A stretch of DNA of 64,000 nucleotides from Actinosynnema pretiosum (GCF_024171695.1 NZ_JAMTCF010000017.1:124001-188000), one strand, 5' to 3'. Shown: positions 1-8,822, numbered from the stretch's first letter. The notes: generated from the letters alone by a model not told the origin. Program-made: numbers and translations.

Positions 1-1
1 A

Positions 2-958
2 CCACCCCGCTTCCTCAACGTGCCAGCCCTCCTGGACCGCCCCGGCGAAATCGACTTCCGCCACGACGTCTGGCCCCTGATCGCCAAGGACGTCGCACTG
101 GGCTTCTACCGCGAACTGTTCACCGCCCACCCCGACCGAGTCCGCCGCCCCTGGCCCGACTTCTCCAAGGCCTTCGCCGAACTCGACTGGCACTCACCCG
201 CCATGCGCACCCTGGAGGCGGAGTCGATCCCGTCCACCGAGGACCGCCTGGACTTCGAGACCTTGGACCGCCCCCTGCGCGGCCTGGTCCTGGCCGGTCC
301 CGAAGAACTCCAGTCACACCTGCGCACGCACATCACCGCCGACGTGACCCGACGCGCCGACCCGACCCACAGCGCCGACCTGGGCGCGTTCCTGGCCCTG
401 CTGGGCGTCTACGGCGCCCTACCCCCGCTGTTCGCCTCAGGCCGCCTGGTGAACGAGGACGGCTGTTGGCACGGCTTCTTCAGCTTCCTGGCGAGCGGCC
501 CACCACCGGACCGCCTGGAGGAACTCCTGGCCCTGTCCGAAGCCGGGGTGGTCCGCTTCCTGGGCGGAGAACTGGAGGTGCAGGTGGAGAACGACGAGTT
601 CGTAGCCCGCTCCCCGAACACCCCAGGCACCGAGACCCGCGCCAAAACCCTGATCGAGGCCCGCCTCCCCGACCACACCCTCCCCAGAACCCGCAGCCCC
701 CTGCTGCGCCGCTTGGTGGCAGCGGGCGAGGTCCTGGACGTGGCAGGCCTGGTCCGCGTAGACCCAACCGACAGCGCCCTGCTCGACCACAACGGCCACC
801 CACACCCCAGACGCTTCGCGGTGGGCCCCTACACGAACAACAAGGCACACGCCGCATTCGCCAGACCAAAAACGAACGCGCCAGGCTTCAGACAAAACGA
901 CGCGGTGGCACGAGCAGCCCTCAAAGCCCTGGCTTCCACCCCAACGCCCCCCAGTTGA
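2..958 (+). CDS. FAD/NAD(P)-binding protein, C-terminal part (5' end outside window)
   Basis: The frame is open from base 2, so the gene starts upstream of the window; the GTG at 20 is internal to it. About 318 C-terminal residues are visible. They look like the C-terminal part of the roughly 600-aa actinobacterial FAD/NAD(P)-binding proteins, whose N-terminal Rossmann domain would lie outside the window. Visible landmarks are the segments GVYGALPP and GCWHGFFSFLASGPPPDR and a C-terminal stretch GPYTNNKAHAAFARPKTNAP. No catalytic residue can be assigned. The gene converges on the AfsR-like regulator across a 367-bp gap holding a large palindrome. The family call rests on recognition of the C-terminal half only, so the substrate is unknown. 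Confidence 0.55.
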   Translation, partial: PPRFLNVPALLDRPGEIDFRHDVWPLIAKDVALGFYRELFTAHPDRVRRPWPDFSKAFAELDWHSPAMRTLEAESIPSTEDRLDFETLDRPLRGLVLAGPEELQSHLRTHITADVTRRADPTHSADLGAFLALLGVYGALPPLFASGRLVNEDGCWHGFFSFLASGPPPDRLEELLALSEAGVVRFLGGELEVQVENDEFVARSPNTPGTETRAKTLIEARLPDHTLPRTRSPLLRRLVAAGEVLDVAGLVRVDPTDSALLDHNGHPHPRRFAVGPYTNNKAHAAFARPKTNAPGFRQNDAVARAALKALASTPTPPS

Positions 959-1043
959 TCCGCACCACACCAACGGACCGCAAGCCAATCGCACTCGCGG
1001 GCTGCGGGGCGAGCGCAGCGAGCCCAAGCAGCCCCACTCCCGC

Positions 1044-1181
1044 GTCCCTCTTCTCCGTGTGGCCTGGCGAAGCCCGAGCGCAGGTGTCAAGACGCCGCCG
1101 CACCGCGCGGCAGACTGCCTGGTCAAACGGCGTCTTGACGCCTGTGCTTGCCTGAAAGGAGGCCACACGGAGAAGAGGGAC
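1044..1181. repeat. 138-bp nested palindrome between convergent genes
   Basis: Outer arms 1044-1065 and 1160-1181 are perfect 22-bp inverted copies. Inner arms 1081-1097 and 1128-1144 match at 16 of 17 positions. The two spacers between outer and inner arms are both 15 bp, and the central loop is 30 bp (1098-1127). It lies in the 959-1325 gap between two convergent genes and could act as a bidirectional terminator, or be a MITE-like element. I see no gene in the gap. Confidence 0.8.
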
Positions 1182-1325
1182 CCGGACCACCGCAGGGGTA
1201 CAACCGCACCACCAACCCAACCGCCACCAGCCGGCAGAGCCCGTGTCCCCTCTTTTTTGGAGGTCTGCCCCGCCGGCGAGGCGCGCCCTTAAAGCCCTTG
1301 CCCCTCCCCCAAACCTCCCCCTCCC

Positions 1326-4067
1326 CTAAATCCCCCCAGGCCCATCCACCTTCCCGCTCAACTCCTCCCCCTCCGTCAACCGCAAATCCCGATACCGCCG
1401 CAAAGCCTCAGACCAGTGCGGAACCGCCTGCTCCGCCATCCCCAACCGCTCCAGCACATCCCCGATGGCCCGGTGGCACAAAGCCTCCTGGTACCGATCC
1501 CCAATAGCCTCGGCCAACGCCAACCCGGCCCGATAGGACTCCAAAGCCTCCTCAGGCCGCCCCAACTCCTGCAACACCGCCCCCACCGTGTGCAGCGTCG
1601 CCGTGTGCGCCTTGGTCGGCGAGTCCCCGCTGAACAACCCCAGCGCCTCCACCGCGTGCCCCAGCGCCAGCTCCGGTTCCCCCCGAGCCAGCAGCACGTT
1701 CGCCAGGTTGTTCAACCCGCTGGCCCGAGACCGCGCGTCCCCGACCTCCCGCGCGATCTCGACCGTCTCCCTGATCCGCTCCTCGGCCTCCGCCAACCGC
1801 CCCGCCGCCATCAGGCAGTACCCCAGGTTCGCCAGCGCGGCCAGCTCCAGGTGCCGGTCCCCGATCGCCAGCGCCGCCGACTCCCCGCACGCCGCCACCG
1901 CCTCGTCGATCCGCCCCAAATCCGCCAGCGTCGACCCCAGCCGCAGCAGGAACGTCGCCTCCGCGTGCTTGTCGCCGAGCGCCCGCGCCGCCGTCAGCCC
2001 GATCCCGCACAGCGCCAGCCGGTCCAGCCGGTTCCCGCGCCGGAAGTGGAACGCGTCCAGGCACAGCGCCAGCTGCCACGTCCGCTCCCGCAACCCCGAG
2101 GTGACCGCGATGTCCAGCGCCAGCCCGAGGTTCGCCTCCTCCATCGTGAACCAGCCCAGCGCGGCCTCGTGCGAGCGCAGCTCCGGCGCGCTCGCGGGCT
2201 GGTAGCTCAGCGGCTCGAACGGCTGCACGTGGTCCGACAGGTGCCCGCGCGCCAGGTCCGCCACGTGCAGGTAGTAGTCCAGCAGCCGGTGCGCCGCCTC
2301 GGTGTTCTCCTCCTCCGGCTCGGTCGCCGCGAGGTGGTGGGTGAACAGCCGCACCAGGTCGTGCCGCGAGTACCGGTCCGGCATGGACTCGTGCAGCAGG
2401 TTCGCGTACGCCAGCGTCCGCAGGTGGGTGCGCGCGCTGCCCACGCCGATGTCCATCAGCGCCGCCGCCGTGTAGCTGTCCAGGTCCGTGCCGGGGTGCA
2501 GCCCCAGCCGCCGCAGCAGCCGCGCCGCGGCCTCCGGCAGCTCCCGGTAGCTCACCGCCAGCGCCGCGTGCACGCCCGTGCCCGCCTCCAGCGACAGCCC
2601 CGACAACCGCCCCTGCTCGTCGCGCAGCTCGTCCACCAGCGACTGGATCGTCCACCTCGGCCTGGACGCCAGCCGCGCGCCCGCGATCCGCAGCGCCAGC
2701 GGCAGCCGGTCGCACAGCTCGACCAGCTCCGCCACCGCCTCCGGCTCCTGCTCGATCCGGTGCCTGCCCAGCGCCGCCGCCAGCAGGTCCTCCGCCGTGC
2801 CCTCCTCCAGCTGCGGCACCTGCAACGACGTCGCGCCCTCGGTCACCACCAGGTCGTCCAGCAGCAACCGGCTGGTCACCAGCACCATGCACCGCGCCGA
2901 CCCCGGCAGCAGCGGCCGGACCTGCTCCGCCGACCTGGCGTTGTCCAGCACCACCAGCACCCGCCTGCCCGCCACCAGCGACCGGAACTGGGCGGCCTGC
3001 TCCTCCAGGTCCACCGCGATCTGCGAGTCGTCCACGCCGAGCGCCCTCAGGAACCCGACCAGCGCGGTGCGCGGGTCCAGCGGCTCGGTCTCGTCGAAGC
3101 CGCGCAGGTTCACGAACAGCTGGCCGTCCGGGAAGTCCGCCGCCACCCGGTGCGCCCAGTGCAGCGCCAGCGCCGTCTTGCCCACCCCGGCCGGGCCGAC
3201 CAGCAGCCCGATCGCCGAGTCCTGCCCGCCGAGGTCCGCCTCCAGGGTCGCCAGCTCGCAGGCCCGCCCGACGAACCCCCGGTGCTCCCTCGGCAGCTGC
3301 GCGGGCGCGCTGACCTGCGGCGCGGACACCGGCCGGGTCGCGACGACCCCGCCGTCCAGCACCGCCTGGTACGCCTCGCGCAGCTCAGGCCCCGGATCGA
3401 CGCCCAGCTCCTCGGCCAGCTGCTCGCGGGTGCGGTGGAACAGCTCCATCGCCTCGGCCTGCCGCCCCGCGCCGTGCAGCGCGAGCACCAGCCTGGCCAC
3501 CAGCGGCTCCCGCAGCGGGTGGTCGGCGACCGCGCCGGTCAGCGCCGCCACCGCCTCCTCGGCCCGGTCCAACCGGAACAGCCGGGTCGCCAGCTCCTGC
3601 ACGGCCACCGTGCGCAGCTCCTCCAGCCGCGCCGACACCGACTCCCGCAGCACCTCGCTCGCCACGTCCGCCAGCACCGGCCCGCGCCACAGCCGCAGCG
3701 CCCGCGCCAGGTCCTCGGCCGCCCGCTCGTCGTCCGCGTCCCGCGAACCGGCGACCAGGTCCTCGAACCGGAACACGTCCACGGCGGACCGCTCGGCGGT
3801 CAGCAGGTAACCCGGCGAGCGGGTGACCAGCGCCACACCGCCCGACAGCACCTTCCGGAGTTGGGCGATATGTCCCTGAAGGGCCGCTTTGGCCTGGGGG
3901 GGCGGTGAGCCGTCCCACACCACGGACAGCAGGCGGTCCCCGGACACCACCCGGTTCAGCTCCAGGGCCAGCGCCGCGAGCACCGTCCTGCGCTTGGCCG
4001 CGCCGAGGTGGACCGCGTCCCCACCTGCGGAGACGAGTTCAACCGGGCCGAGCAGGTTCACCCGCAT
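1326..4067 (-). CDS. AfsR/SARP-family transcriptional regulator with NB-ARC and TPR domains
   Basis: A 913-aa regulator of the AfsR type. An OmpR-like DNA-binding domain (about 1-90) is followed by a bacterial transcriptional activation domain (about 95-240), then an NB-ARC ATPase with Walker A GPAGVGKT (291-298) and Walker B RRVLVVLDNARS (Asp375), then C-terminal tetratricopeptide-type repeats (e.g. GRIDEAVAACGESAALA, GRPEEALESYRAGLALA). Such proteins activate promoters with direct heptamer repeats, often of secondary metabolism. I chose the ATG at 4067 because AAAGG lies just upstream and the DNA-binding fold starts there (MRVNLLGPVEL); the upstream extension of the frame is not protein-like. 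It is divergent from the ESX operon, with heptad repeats in between, so that operon or its own gene is a plausible target. Confidence 0.9.
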   Translation of the reverse strand: MRVNLLGPVELVSAGGDAVHLGAAKRRTVLAALALELNRVVSGDRLLSVVWDGSPPPQAKAALQGHIAQLRKVLSGGVALVTRSPGYLLTAERSAVDVFRFEDLVAGSRDADDERAAEDLARALRLWRGPVLADVASEVLRESVSARLEELRTVAVQELATRLFRLDRAEEAVAALTGAVADHPLREPLVARLVLALHGAGRQAEAMELFHRTREQLAEELGVDPGPELREAYQAVLDGGVVATRPVSAPQVSAPAQLPREHRGFVGRACELATLEADLGGQDSAIGLLVGPAGVGKTALALHWAHRVAADFPDGQLFVNLRGFDETEPLDPRTALVGFLRALGVDDSQIAVDLEEQAAQFRSLVAGRRVLVVLDNARSAEQVRPLLPGSARCMVLVTSRLLLDDLVVTEGATSLQVPQLEEGTAEDLLAAALGRHRIEQEPEAVAELVELCDRLPLALRIAGARLASRPRWTIQSLVDELRDEQGRLSGLSLEAGTGVHAALAVSYRELPEAAARLLRRLGLHPGTDLDSYTAAALMDIGVGSARTHLRTLAYANLLHESMPDRYSRHDLVRLFTHHLAATEPEEENTEAAHRLLDYYLHVADLARGHLSDHVQPFEPLSYQPASAPELRSHEAALGWFTMEEANLGLALDIAVTSGLRERTWQLALCLDAFHFRRGNRLDRLALCGIGLTAARALGDKHAEATFLLRLGSTLADLGRIDEAVAACGESAALAIGDRHLELAALANLGYCLMAAGRLAEAEERIRETVEIAREVGDARSRASGLNNLANVLLARGEPELALGHAVEALGLFSGDSPTKAHTATLHTVGAVLQELGRPEEALESYRAGLALAEAIGDRYQEALCHRAIGDVLERLGMAEQAVPHWSEALRRYRDLRLTEGEELSGKVDGPGGI

Positions 4068-4139
4068 CTGCAGACCTTTCGGCTTCGTCACGGTGCGGCG
4101 AAAAGTTTCCCACACACGCATCGCCGACCTATCCACTCG

Positions 4140-4186
4140 CATTGGTGGCGCGTTGGGTTTGCGTTGGCGACGCCTGGCACGTTGGG
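4140..4186 (+). promoter_or_regulatory. candidate SARP operator: heptads at 11-bp period
   Basis: Heptads CATTGGT (4140-4146), CGTTGGG (4151-4157) and CGTTGGC (4162-4168) follow one another with 4-bp spacers, an exact 11-bp period, and a further CGTTGGG sits at 4180-4186. Direct heptamers with an 11-bp period are the known SARP/AfsR binding pattern. The site lies between the divergent regulator (start 4067) and the ESX operon (start 4221). Function is inferred. Confidence 0.5.
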
Positions 4187-4220
4187 TTCCGTCCTGCAGA
4201 CTGCCTTCGCGAGGGAAACG

Positions 4221-4670
4221 ATGTACATCGACGAAGCGGGAACCGACAACCAGGCCCAGCAGCCGGTTGCGCCGAAGAAGCGCGTCCCCTTGGGCGAAGA
4301 GGTCGTGGCGCTCAACGAGACCGTGAACTCCGGCAAGGTCTCGCTCGACCCCGTCGTGGGCGAGGAGCTGCGCAAGATGCTCCTGGAGCAGATCGACCAG
4401 GTCGACTCCTGGCTGGAGCGCGCGGGCAGGCTCTCCCGCCCCGCGCCGCTGGGCACCAACCCGGTCAGCGAGCGGATGAAGTCGAAGTTCGAGGAGCGGG
4501 CCGAGGGCGACCCCTACTCCTTCGCCTCCGTCATGACCTCCTACCGCGAGGTGCTCCAGCAGACGCACGACTCCGTGCAGAGCGCCATCCGCAACTTCCA
4601 GGCCATCGACGAGGAGCACCGCGACGAGCTGCGGCGGCTCAGCGGCGCGGCCAACCTGAACAGCAACTGA
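4221..4670 (+). CDS. small helical protein of an ESX-type operon
   Basis: A 149-aa hydrophilic, probably all-helical protein without signal peptide or membrane segment. The N-terminal 20 residues are low-complexity (QAQQPVAPKK); the rest is rich in Glu, Leu and Gln. ATG at 4221 is preceded by GAGGG. It is the first gene of a run of three (13 bp to the PPE-like gene, which overlaps espG), which suggests it is a secreted partner or WXG100-like component, although no WXG motif is visible. I do not recognise a named family; the role is inferred from position. Confidence 0.65.
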   Translation: MYIDEAGTDNQAQQPVAPKKRVPLGEEVVALNETVNSGKVSLDPVVGEELRKMLLEQIDQVDSWLERAGRLSRPAPLGTNPVSERMKSKFEERAEGDPYSFASVMTSYREVLQQTHDSVQSAIRNFQAIDEEHRDELRRLSGAANLNSN

Positions 4671-4683
4671 GAGGACGAGGCTC

Positions 4684-6438
4684 GTGGAGCAGGAAGCGGC
4701 GGACCTGGTTCTGACCGACACCCAGAACTGGGCGTCCAGGTCGCACCGGGAGCTTTACGACTCGGTCCACACGAACAACGACCCCGGCCAGACCGGTGAG
4801 ATCGGTTCGGAGTGGGGCCACTTCGGCACCGAGCTGACCGAGGCCGCCCGCGTGATCAACGAGCGGGTCGCGGCCAGCGAGAGCGGCTGGACCGGTGACT
4901 CGGCCGACGGCGCGCGCGCCGCGATCAGGCTGCTGTCGGACTGGGTGACCGAGACCGCGGAGACCGCCGTCACGGTGGGCACCAGGGTCCAGGAGCAGGC
5001 CCAGATCATGCAGAACGCCAGGACGAACATCCCCGAGCCGGTGGAGTTCAACTGGGACCAGGCCACCAACACGCTCAGCTCGGGCGGCCTGACCTGGCTC
5101 GCCTCGTCCTCGGTGGACGTGCAGGCGGCCAACGAGCACGCGCGGCTCCAGCACGAGCACGCCGTGAACGTGATGACGTCGATGGAGAACGACTCCCGCA
5201 ACGTCGACCAGAACACCCCGAAGTTCAGCCCGCCGTTCAACCCGACCACCGGCGCCTACGAGGAGCCGCAGGTCGCGACCATCCGCACGGTGGACGCGCC
5301 CGGCCTCGGCGACGCCTCGGGCGCGCTGACGGCCGCGGGCGTGACCAACCAGGGCGGCCAGGTCTCCGGCTACAGCGGCCCGGCGGGCGCGGGCGGCGCC
5401 GGTGGCGGCGGCGCGGTGGCCACCGAGGGCTACAAGCCGGTCGGCGGCAGCGGGTACGAGGGCCCCGGCGGCTCGACCACCCAGGGCGGCAGCAGCGGCT
5501 ACGCGCCAGCTGCGGCCAGCTACAACGGCCCGTCGGGCGGCACGACCAACCAGAGCTACGCGACCTCCACCCCGGCCGCCGCGTCCGCTCCCACGTACAC
5601 GCCGCCCGCCAACTCGGGCTACACGCCGCAGGCGCCCACGCCCTCGTACGGCGGGTACACGCCGACCCCGCAGGGCGGCTACACCCCGCCGCAGTCGACG
5701 TACACGCCCCCTGGGACGACGAACACCTCGGGGACGACGTACTCGCCGCCGAAGACGACGAGCCCCGGTTACACGAACCCCACGAACAACCCCGGCTACA
5801 CGCCGCCGAACTACCAGACCGGCGGCAACGGCAACGGCGGGTACCAGAACAACCCGACCAACCCCGGTTACACGAACCCGACCAACAACCCCGGCTACAC
5901 CCCGCCGCGCACCGGTCCCAACGCGGGCACCGGCTACATCCCGCCGGGCGGGGCCAACACCAACCCCCGCTACACGCCGAACTTCGGCGGCGCGGGCGGC
6001 GGTGCGGGCGGCGCAGGCGGTGGCTTCGGCGGCGCCGGTGGCGCGGGCGGTGCGGCGGCGGGTCGCTTCGCCGGTGGCGCCGGTGGCGGCTTCGGCGGCG
6101 CGGGCGGTGGCTTCGGCGGCGCCGGTGGCGCGGGCGGTGTCGGCGCCGCGGGCACCCAGCTGGGCGCCGGCGGCTCGTCGGCCGCGTTCGCGGGCGGTCG
6201 CGGCGGCGCGCCCGGCGTGGGCTTCGGCCCCGGCGCGGCGGGTGGCGCGGGCGGTTCCGGCACGCCGATGGGCGGCGCCCCGATGGGCGGCGCCGGTGCG
6301 GGCGGCCAGGGCGCCGAGGACAAGGAACGCCGTTCCGCCGCGTACATCCGCGGTGAGGACATCTTCGAGGTGCCCGGCGAGAACCTGCCGCCGTCGGTGA
6401 TCGGCGGGGCCAAGCCCAAGAAGGGCGGCCAGTCGTGA
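4684..6438 (+). CDS. PPE-like ESX substrate with Gly/Pro/Tyr-rich repeats
   Basis: 584 aa starting at GTG 4684 behind GAGAGG. The N-terminal 180 residues are helical and PPE/WXG-like (WTGDSADGARAAIRLLSDW). The middle (about 220-430) is built of GYTPP, YTPP and NPTNNPGYT repeats, and 430-550 is a Gly/Ala repeat (GGAGG, GGFGGAGG). The C terminus is charged and ordered (AAYIRGEDIFEVPGENLPPS). In mycobacteria PPE proteins pair with EspG chaperones for export through ESX; the next gene is EspG-like and overlaps by 4 bp, which supports that reading. The repeats suggest an extended wall or surface segment. No ESX core genes (EccB, EccC, EccD) are in the window. Confidence 0.75.
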   Translation: MEQEAADLVLTDTQNWASRSHRELYDSVHTNNDPGQTGEIGSEWGHFGTELTEAARVINERVAASESGWTGDSADGARAAIRLLSDWVTETAETAVTVGTRVQEQAQIMQNARTNIPEPVEFNWDQATNTLSSGGLTWLASSSVDVQAANEHARLQHEHAVNVMTSMENDSRNVDQNTPKFSPPFNPTTGAYEEPQVATIRTVDAPGLGDASGALTAAGVTNQGGQVSGYSGPAGAGGAGGGGAVATEGYKPVGGSGYEGPGGSTTQGGSSGYAPAAASYNGPSGGTTNQSYATSTPAAASAPTYTPPANSGYTPQAPTPSYGGYTPTPQGGYTPPQSTYTPPGTTNTSGTTYSPPKTTSPGYTNPTNNPGYTPPNYQTGGNGNGGYQNNPTNPGYTNPTNNPGYTPPRTGPNAGTGYIPPGGANTNPRYTPNFGGAGGGAGGAGGGFGGAGGAGGAAAGRFAGGAGGGFGGAGGGFGGAGGAGGVGAAGTQLGAGGSSAAFAGGRGGAPGVGFGPGAAGGAGGSGTPMGGAPMGGAGAGGQGAEDKERRSAAYIRGEDIFEVPGENLPPSVIGGAKPKKGGQS

Positions 6439-7205
6439 TCGAGCCGGAGTACCTGCTCACGCCGCGTCAGCTCGACGTGGTGTGGCAGGACCTCGGGCTG
6501 GGCAGGCTGCCCTACCCGCTGGACGTGCCCAGCCTCGGCGCGACCGAGGACGAGCGGGCCCGGCTGCGCGAGCAGGTGCTCGCCGAGCTGGGCGGCCAGC
6601 CCGACCACCGGCTGGTCTCGCTGCTGCGGCTGCTGGCCGACCACCGCGTGTCGGTGGACGCCATCGCGCACATCAACCGCCCGATCCGCGCCGTCGCCGT
6701 CTCGGACGGCGACCGGGCGGCCCTCGCGATCATCGACGGCGACAACATCGGCCTGCTGGAGATCCGGCCGACGTCGCTGGCCAGGTCCATCGTCGAGGTG
6801 CTGCCCGACGGCGCGGCCGGTCCCGGCTCGTCGCTGTCGCTGCGGGTCGAGACCATGAGCGCGGCGGTCGCGATGCAGGGTCAGGCCGACGGCGACGAGG
6901 ACGACCCGTGGGGCGACTCCGAGGTCGACGAGCGCACCGCGCTGCAGCGCGCGGGGCTGTCCCGCGAGGACGCCACCGCGCTGAGCGAGCTGGCGGCCAA
7001 CCGCAAGGCGGGCGGGCAGTTCGGGGTGTCGCACGGCGGCGCGGGCGGTTACCGGGCGCAGCGGGCCGGGGTGACCATCACCTGGTTCGACACGCACCAG
7101 GGGCGGTACCTGATGGTCCGGGAGAACGGGTGGCTGAGCCTGGCGCCCACGGACAACGACCGGATCGCCAGCCGGATCGACTCGGTGCTGGCCGGGGTCG
7201 CCTGA
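6435..7205 (+). CDS. EspG-family ESX secretion-associated chaperone
   Basis: 256 aa resembling the ESX-1 EspG family (PF14011): N-terminal LTPRQLDVVWQDLGLGRLPYPL, a central segment ISPRP-like (LLEIRPTSLARSIVEVLP), and C-terminal GVTITWFDTHQGRYLMV. EspG proteins hold PE/PPE substrates soluble in the cytoplasm before export. The GTG start at 6435 lies inside the stop of the PPE-like gene (GTGA overlap), giving translational coupling of chaperone and client. A strong hairpin terminator follows 20 bp after the stop, so this is the last gene of the operon. Confidence 0.8.
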   Translation: MIEPEYLLTPRQLDVVWQDLGLGRLPYPLDVPSLGATEDERARLREQVLAELGGQPDHRLVSLLRLLADHRVSVDAIAHINRPIRAVAVSDGDRAALAIIDGDNIGLLEIRPTSLARSIVEVLPDGAAGPGSSLSLRVETMSAAVAMQGQADGDEDDPWGDSEVDERTALQRAGLSREDATALSELAANRKAGGQFGVSHGGAGGYRAQRAGVTITWFDTHQGRYLMVRENGWLSLAPTDNDRIASRIDSVLAGVA

Positions 7206-7225
7206 GAAGCGTCGTGGAGTGAGCG

Positions 7226-7261
7226 GAGGGCCCCGTCGCGCTGGTGCGCGGCGGGGCCCTC
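7226..7261 (+). terminator. hairpin terminator after the ESX operon
   Basis: Arms 7226-7241 and 7246-7261 (16 bp, one mismatch) enclose a 4-nt loop TGGT and are followed by TCGCGTTTT. It sits 20 bp past the espG stop. Confidence 0.8.
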
Positions 7262-7286
7262 TCGCGTTTTGCGCCTCTCGTCTCTG

Positions 7287-7349
7287 ACCTCCCGCCTCCC
7301 GCCTCCCGCCTCCCGCCTCCCGCCTCCCACCTCCCACCTCCCACCTCAC
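7287..7349. repeat. heptanucleotide tandem repeat, nine copies
   Basis: Nine consecutive 7-bp units: one ACCTCCC, five GCCTCCC, two ACCTCCC and a final ACCTCAC. The opposite strand reads as (GGGAGGY)n, a G-rich array able to form quadruplexes. It lies in the 287-bp gap between the espG terminator and the flavin reductase gene. Confidence 0.9.
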
Positions 7350-7492
7350 GGGGGTTCGGTCGCCGGGGCGTTCCCGCAGTCGCCCGGCCGGTCCGGGCGT
7401 TCCCGCCGGGTGGACGCGCTTGAAGCGCGGGCCGGGGGGTTGCATCCTCGGGAGCGGTGCCCGGCCGCTGCCCTCGGAGAGGTGGGAGTCTG

Positions 7493-7969
7493 ATGATCGA
7501 GTCGTCGGTGGGTCTGCGCGGGGTGTTCCGCGACTTCCCGCAGGGCGTGGGCATCGTGACCGCGAACGGCGGCGACGGCCCGGTGGGCGTCACGGTCAGC
7601 TCGATCACCTCGGCCAGCCTCGACCCGCCCCTGGTGGTCGTGTGGATCGGCCAGGGCGCGTCCGCGTGGCCGGTGCTGCGCACCGCCCCGCTCTTCGCCC
7701 TGCACCTGCTGCACGCGGGCCAGACCGCCCTGTCCGACCTGTTCGCCCGCACCGGGGCCGACCGCTTCGGCGCGGGCACCCGCTGGGAGCCGGACGGCGA
7801 CGGCGTCCCCCACCTGCTCGACGCCCCGGCCCGCCTCAGGTGCCGCACGTCCCGCCGGATCGCGGTGGGCGACCACGTGGCCCTGGTGGGGGAACCGCTG
7901 GCGATCGAGCACACGGCGGGCACCTCGCCGCTGGTGCGGTTCCAGGGGCGCTACACGTCCGTGGCGTAG
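7493..7969 (+). CDS. flavin reductase-like (FMN-binding split barrel) protein
   Basis: 158 aa. The fold signature is GIVTANGGDGPVGVTVSSIT-type: a beta barrel with the SS(I/F)TSxSLDPPLV motif seen in flavin reductases and styrene monooxygenase reductase components. These proteins use NAD(P)H to reduce FMN or FAD for a partner monooxygenase. ATG at 7493 follows GGTGGGAG. The closest flavin-using partners in the window are the LLM enzymes at 38.5-40.8 kb, too far for an operon. Downstream it converges on the F420-reductase-like gene with a 20-bp gap. Confidence 0.75.
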   Translation: MIESSVGLRGVFRDFPQGVGIVTANGGDGPVGVTVSSITSASLDPPLVVVWIGQGASAWPVLRTAPLFALHLLHAGQTALSDLFARTGADRFGAGTRWEPDGDGVPHLLDAPARLRCRTSRRIAVGDHVALVGEPLAIEHTAGTSPLVRFQGRYTSVA

Positions 7970-7989
7970 CGGCTGCGGCGGCGCAGCGG

Positions 7990-8727
7990 CTACAGCTGGA
8001 ACCCCGCACGCGGGCGCGTGGTCGACGAGGCCAGCTCGCGCACCCTGGACGCGGGCAGCGGCACGCCGTCCGCCGCCTGGAACCAGGCCACCACCTCCGC
8101 CACCGGCAGCCCCTCGGGCGGCAGACCGGTGTACGGCACGGCGTACAGCGGGGTGTTCGGCTCGCTGAGCCAGCTCTCGGCCAGCGAGCCCAGGTCGACC
8201 GCGTCGAACCCCAGCGCGTCCAGCAGGGCGGCGACCTCGGCCTTGGCCGCCGGGTCGTCCCCGGAGACCGGCAGCGCGGTGCGGTCGGGGGCGCCCTCCG
8301 GCCGGTGCAGCTGCAAGAGCTGCCGGGGACCGATGTTGTGCAGCGCCTTGACCACCCGCGCGCCCACCAGCACCCGCTGCACCAGCTCGCTGGAGGTCAG
8401 CTCGTCCCGGTCCAGCTCGGGGTTCTCCCAGCCCGCCTTGCGCGCGTAGTTCATCGGGTCGACCACGACCTTGCCCGCCAGCTCCGCCACCGGCAGCCGG
8501 TCCAGCGCGGTCAGCGGCACGGCGGCCACGACCACCTCGCCCGCCAGCGCCGCCTCCACCGGGGTCGCCGCGCTCGCCCGCCCGCCCAGTTCCGCCACCA
8601 GCCCGGCCAGGGACTCCGGGCCGCGCGAGTTGGCCAGCACGACGCGCAGCCCCGCGTCGACCGCGCGCCGCGCCACACCCGCCCCGACCATGCCGGAACC
8701 GATGACGCCCAGGGTGGTTGTGCTCAC
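7990..8727 (-). CDS. NADPH-dependent F420 reductase-like oxidoreductase
   Basis: 245 aa with an N-terminal dinucleotide fold (LGVIGSGMVGAGVARRAVDAG, then VVLANSRGPESL) typical of the F420_oxidored/NADP-binding family. The C-terminal half holds VVDPMNYARKAGW and VKALHNIGP, where family members keep an asparagine-rich loop. Actual cofactor (F420, quinone or other) cannot be read from sequence. GTG at 8727 has GAGGAG upstream. It is divergent from a LysR regulator gene with a 121-bp intergenic region containing a T-N11-A palindrome, so it is the likely regulated target. Confidence 0.75.
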   Translation of the reverse strand: MSTTTLGVIGSGMVGAGVARRAVDAGLRVVLANSRGPESLAGLVAELGGRASAATPVEAALAGEVVVAAVPLTALDRLPVAELAGKVVVDPMNYARKAGWENPELDRDELTSSELVQRVLVGARVVKALHNIGPRQLLQLHRPEGAPDRTALPVSGDDPAAKAEVAALLDALGFDAVDLGSLAESWLSEPNTPLYAVPYTGLPPEGLPVAEVVAWFQAADGVPLPASRVRELASSTTRPRAGFQL

Positions 8728-8822
8728 TGCCCGCTCCTCACCTGCGCCCCGACCACCGGGGCGCGCCTCCCATCAGACCCGCCGCGCACCGGGCGGACAA
8801 CGAGCGGACCCGCCCCGCAGCG

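Noticed and set aside
1416-3908. Long open frame (about 830 codons) on the plus strand
   Set aside because: Arg/Pro/Gln-rich shadow antisense to the AfsR-like regulator, whose domains and motifs are clear on the other strand.
7287-7349. Possible coding repeat or CRISPR
   Set aside because: 7-bp unit without spacers, no ribosome binding site or frame-consistent gene.
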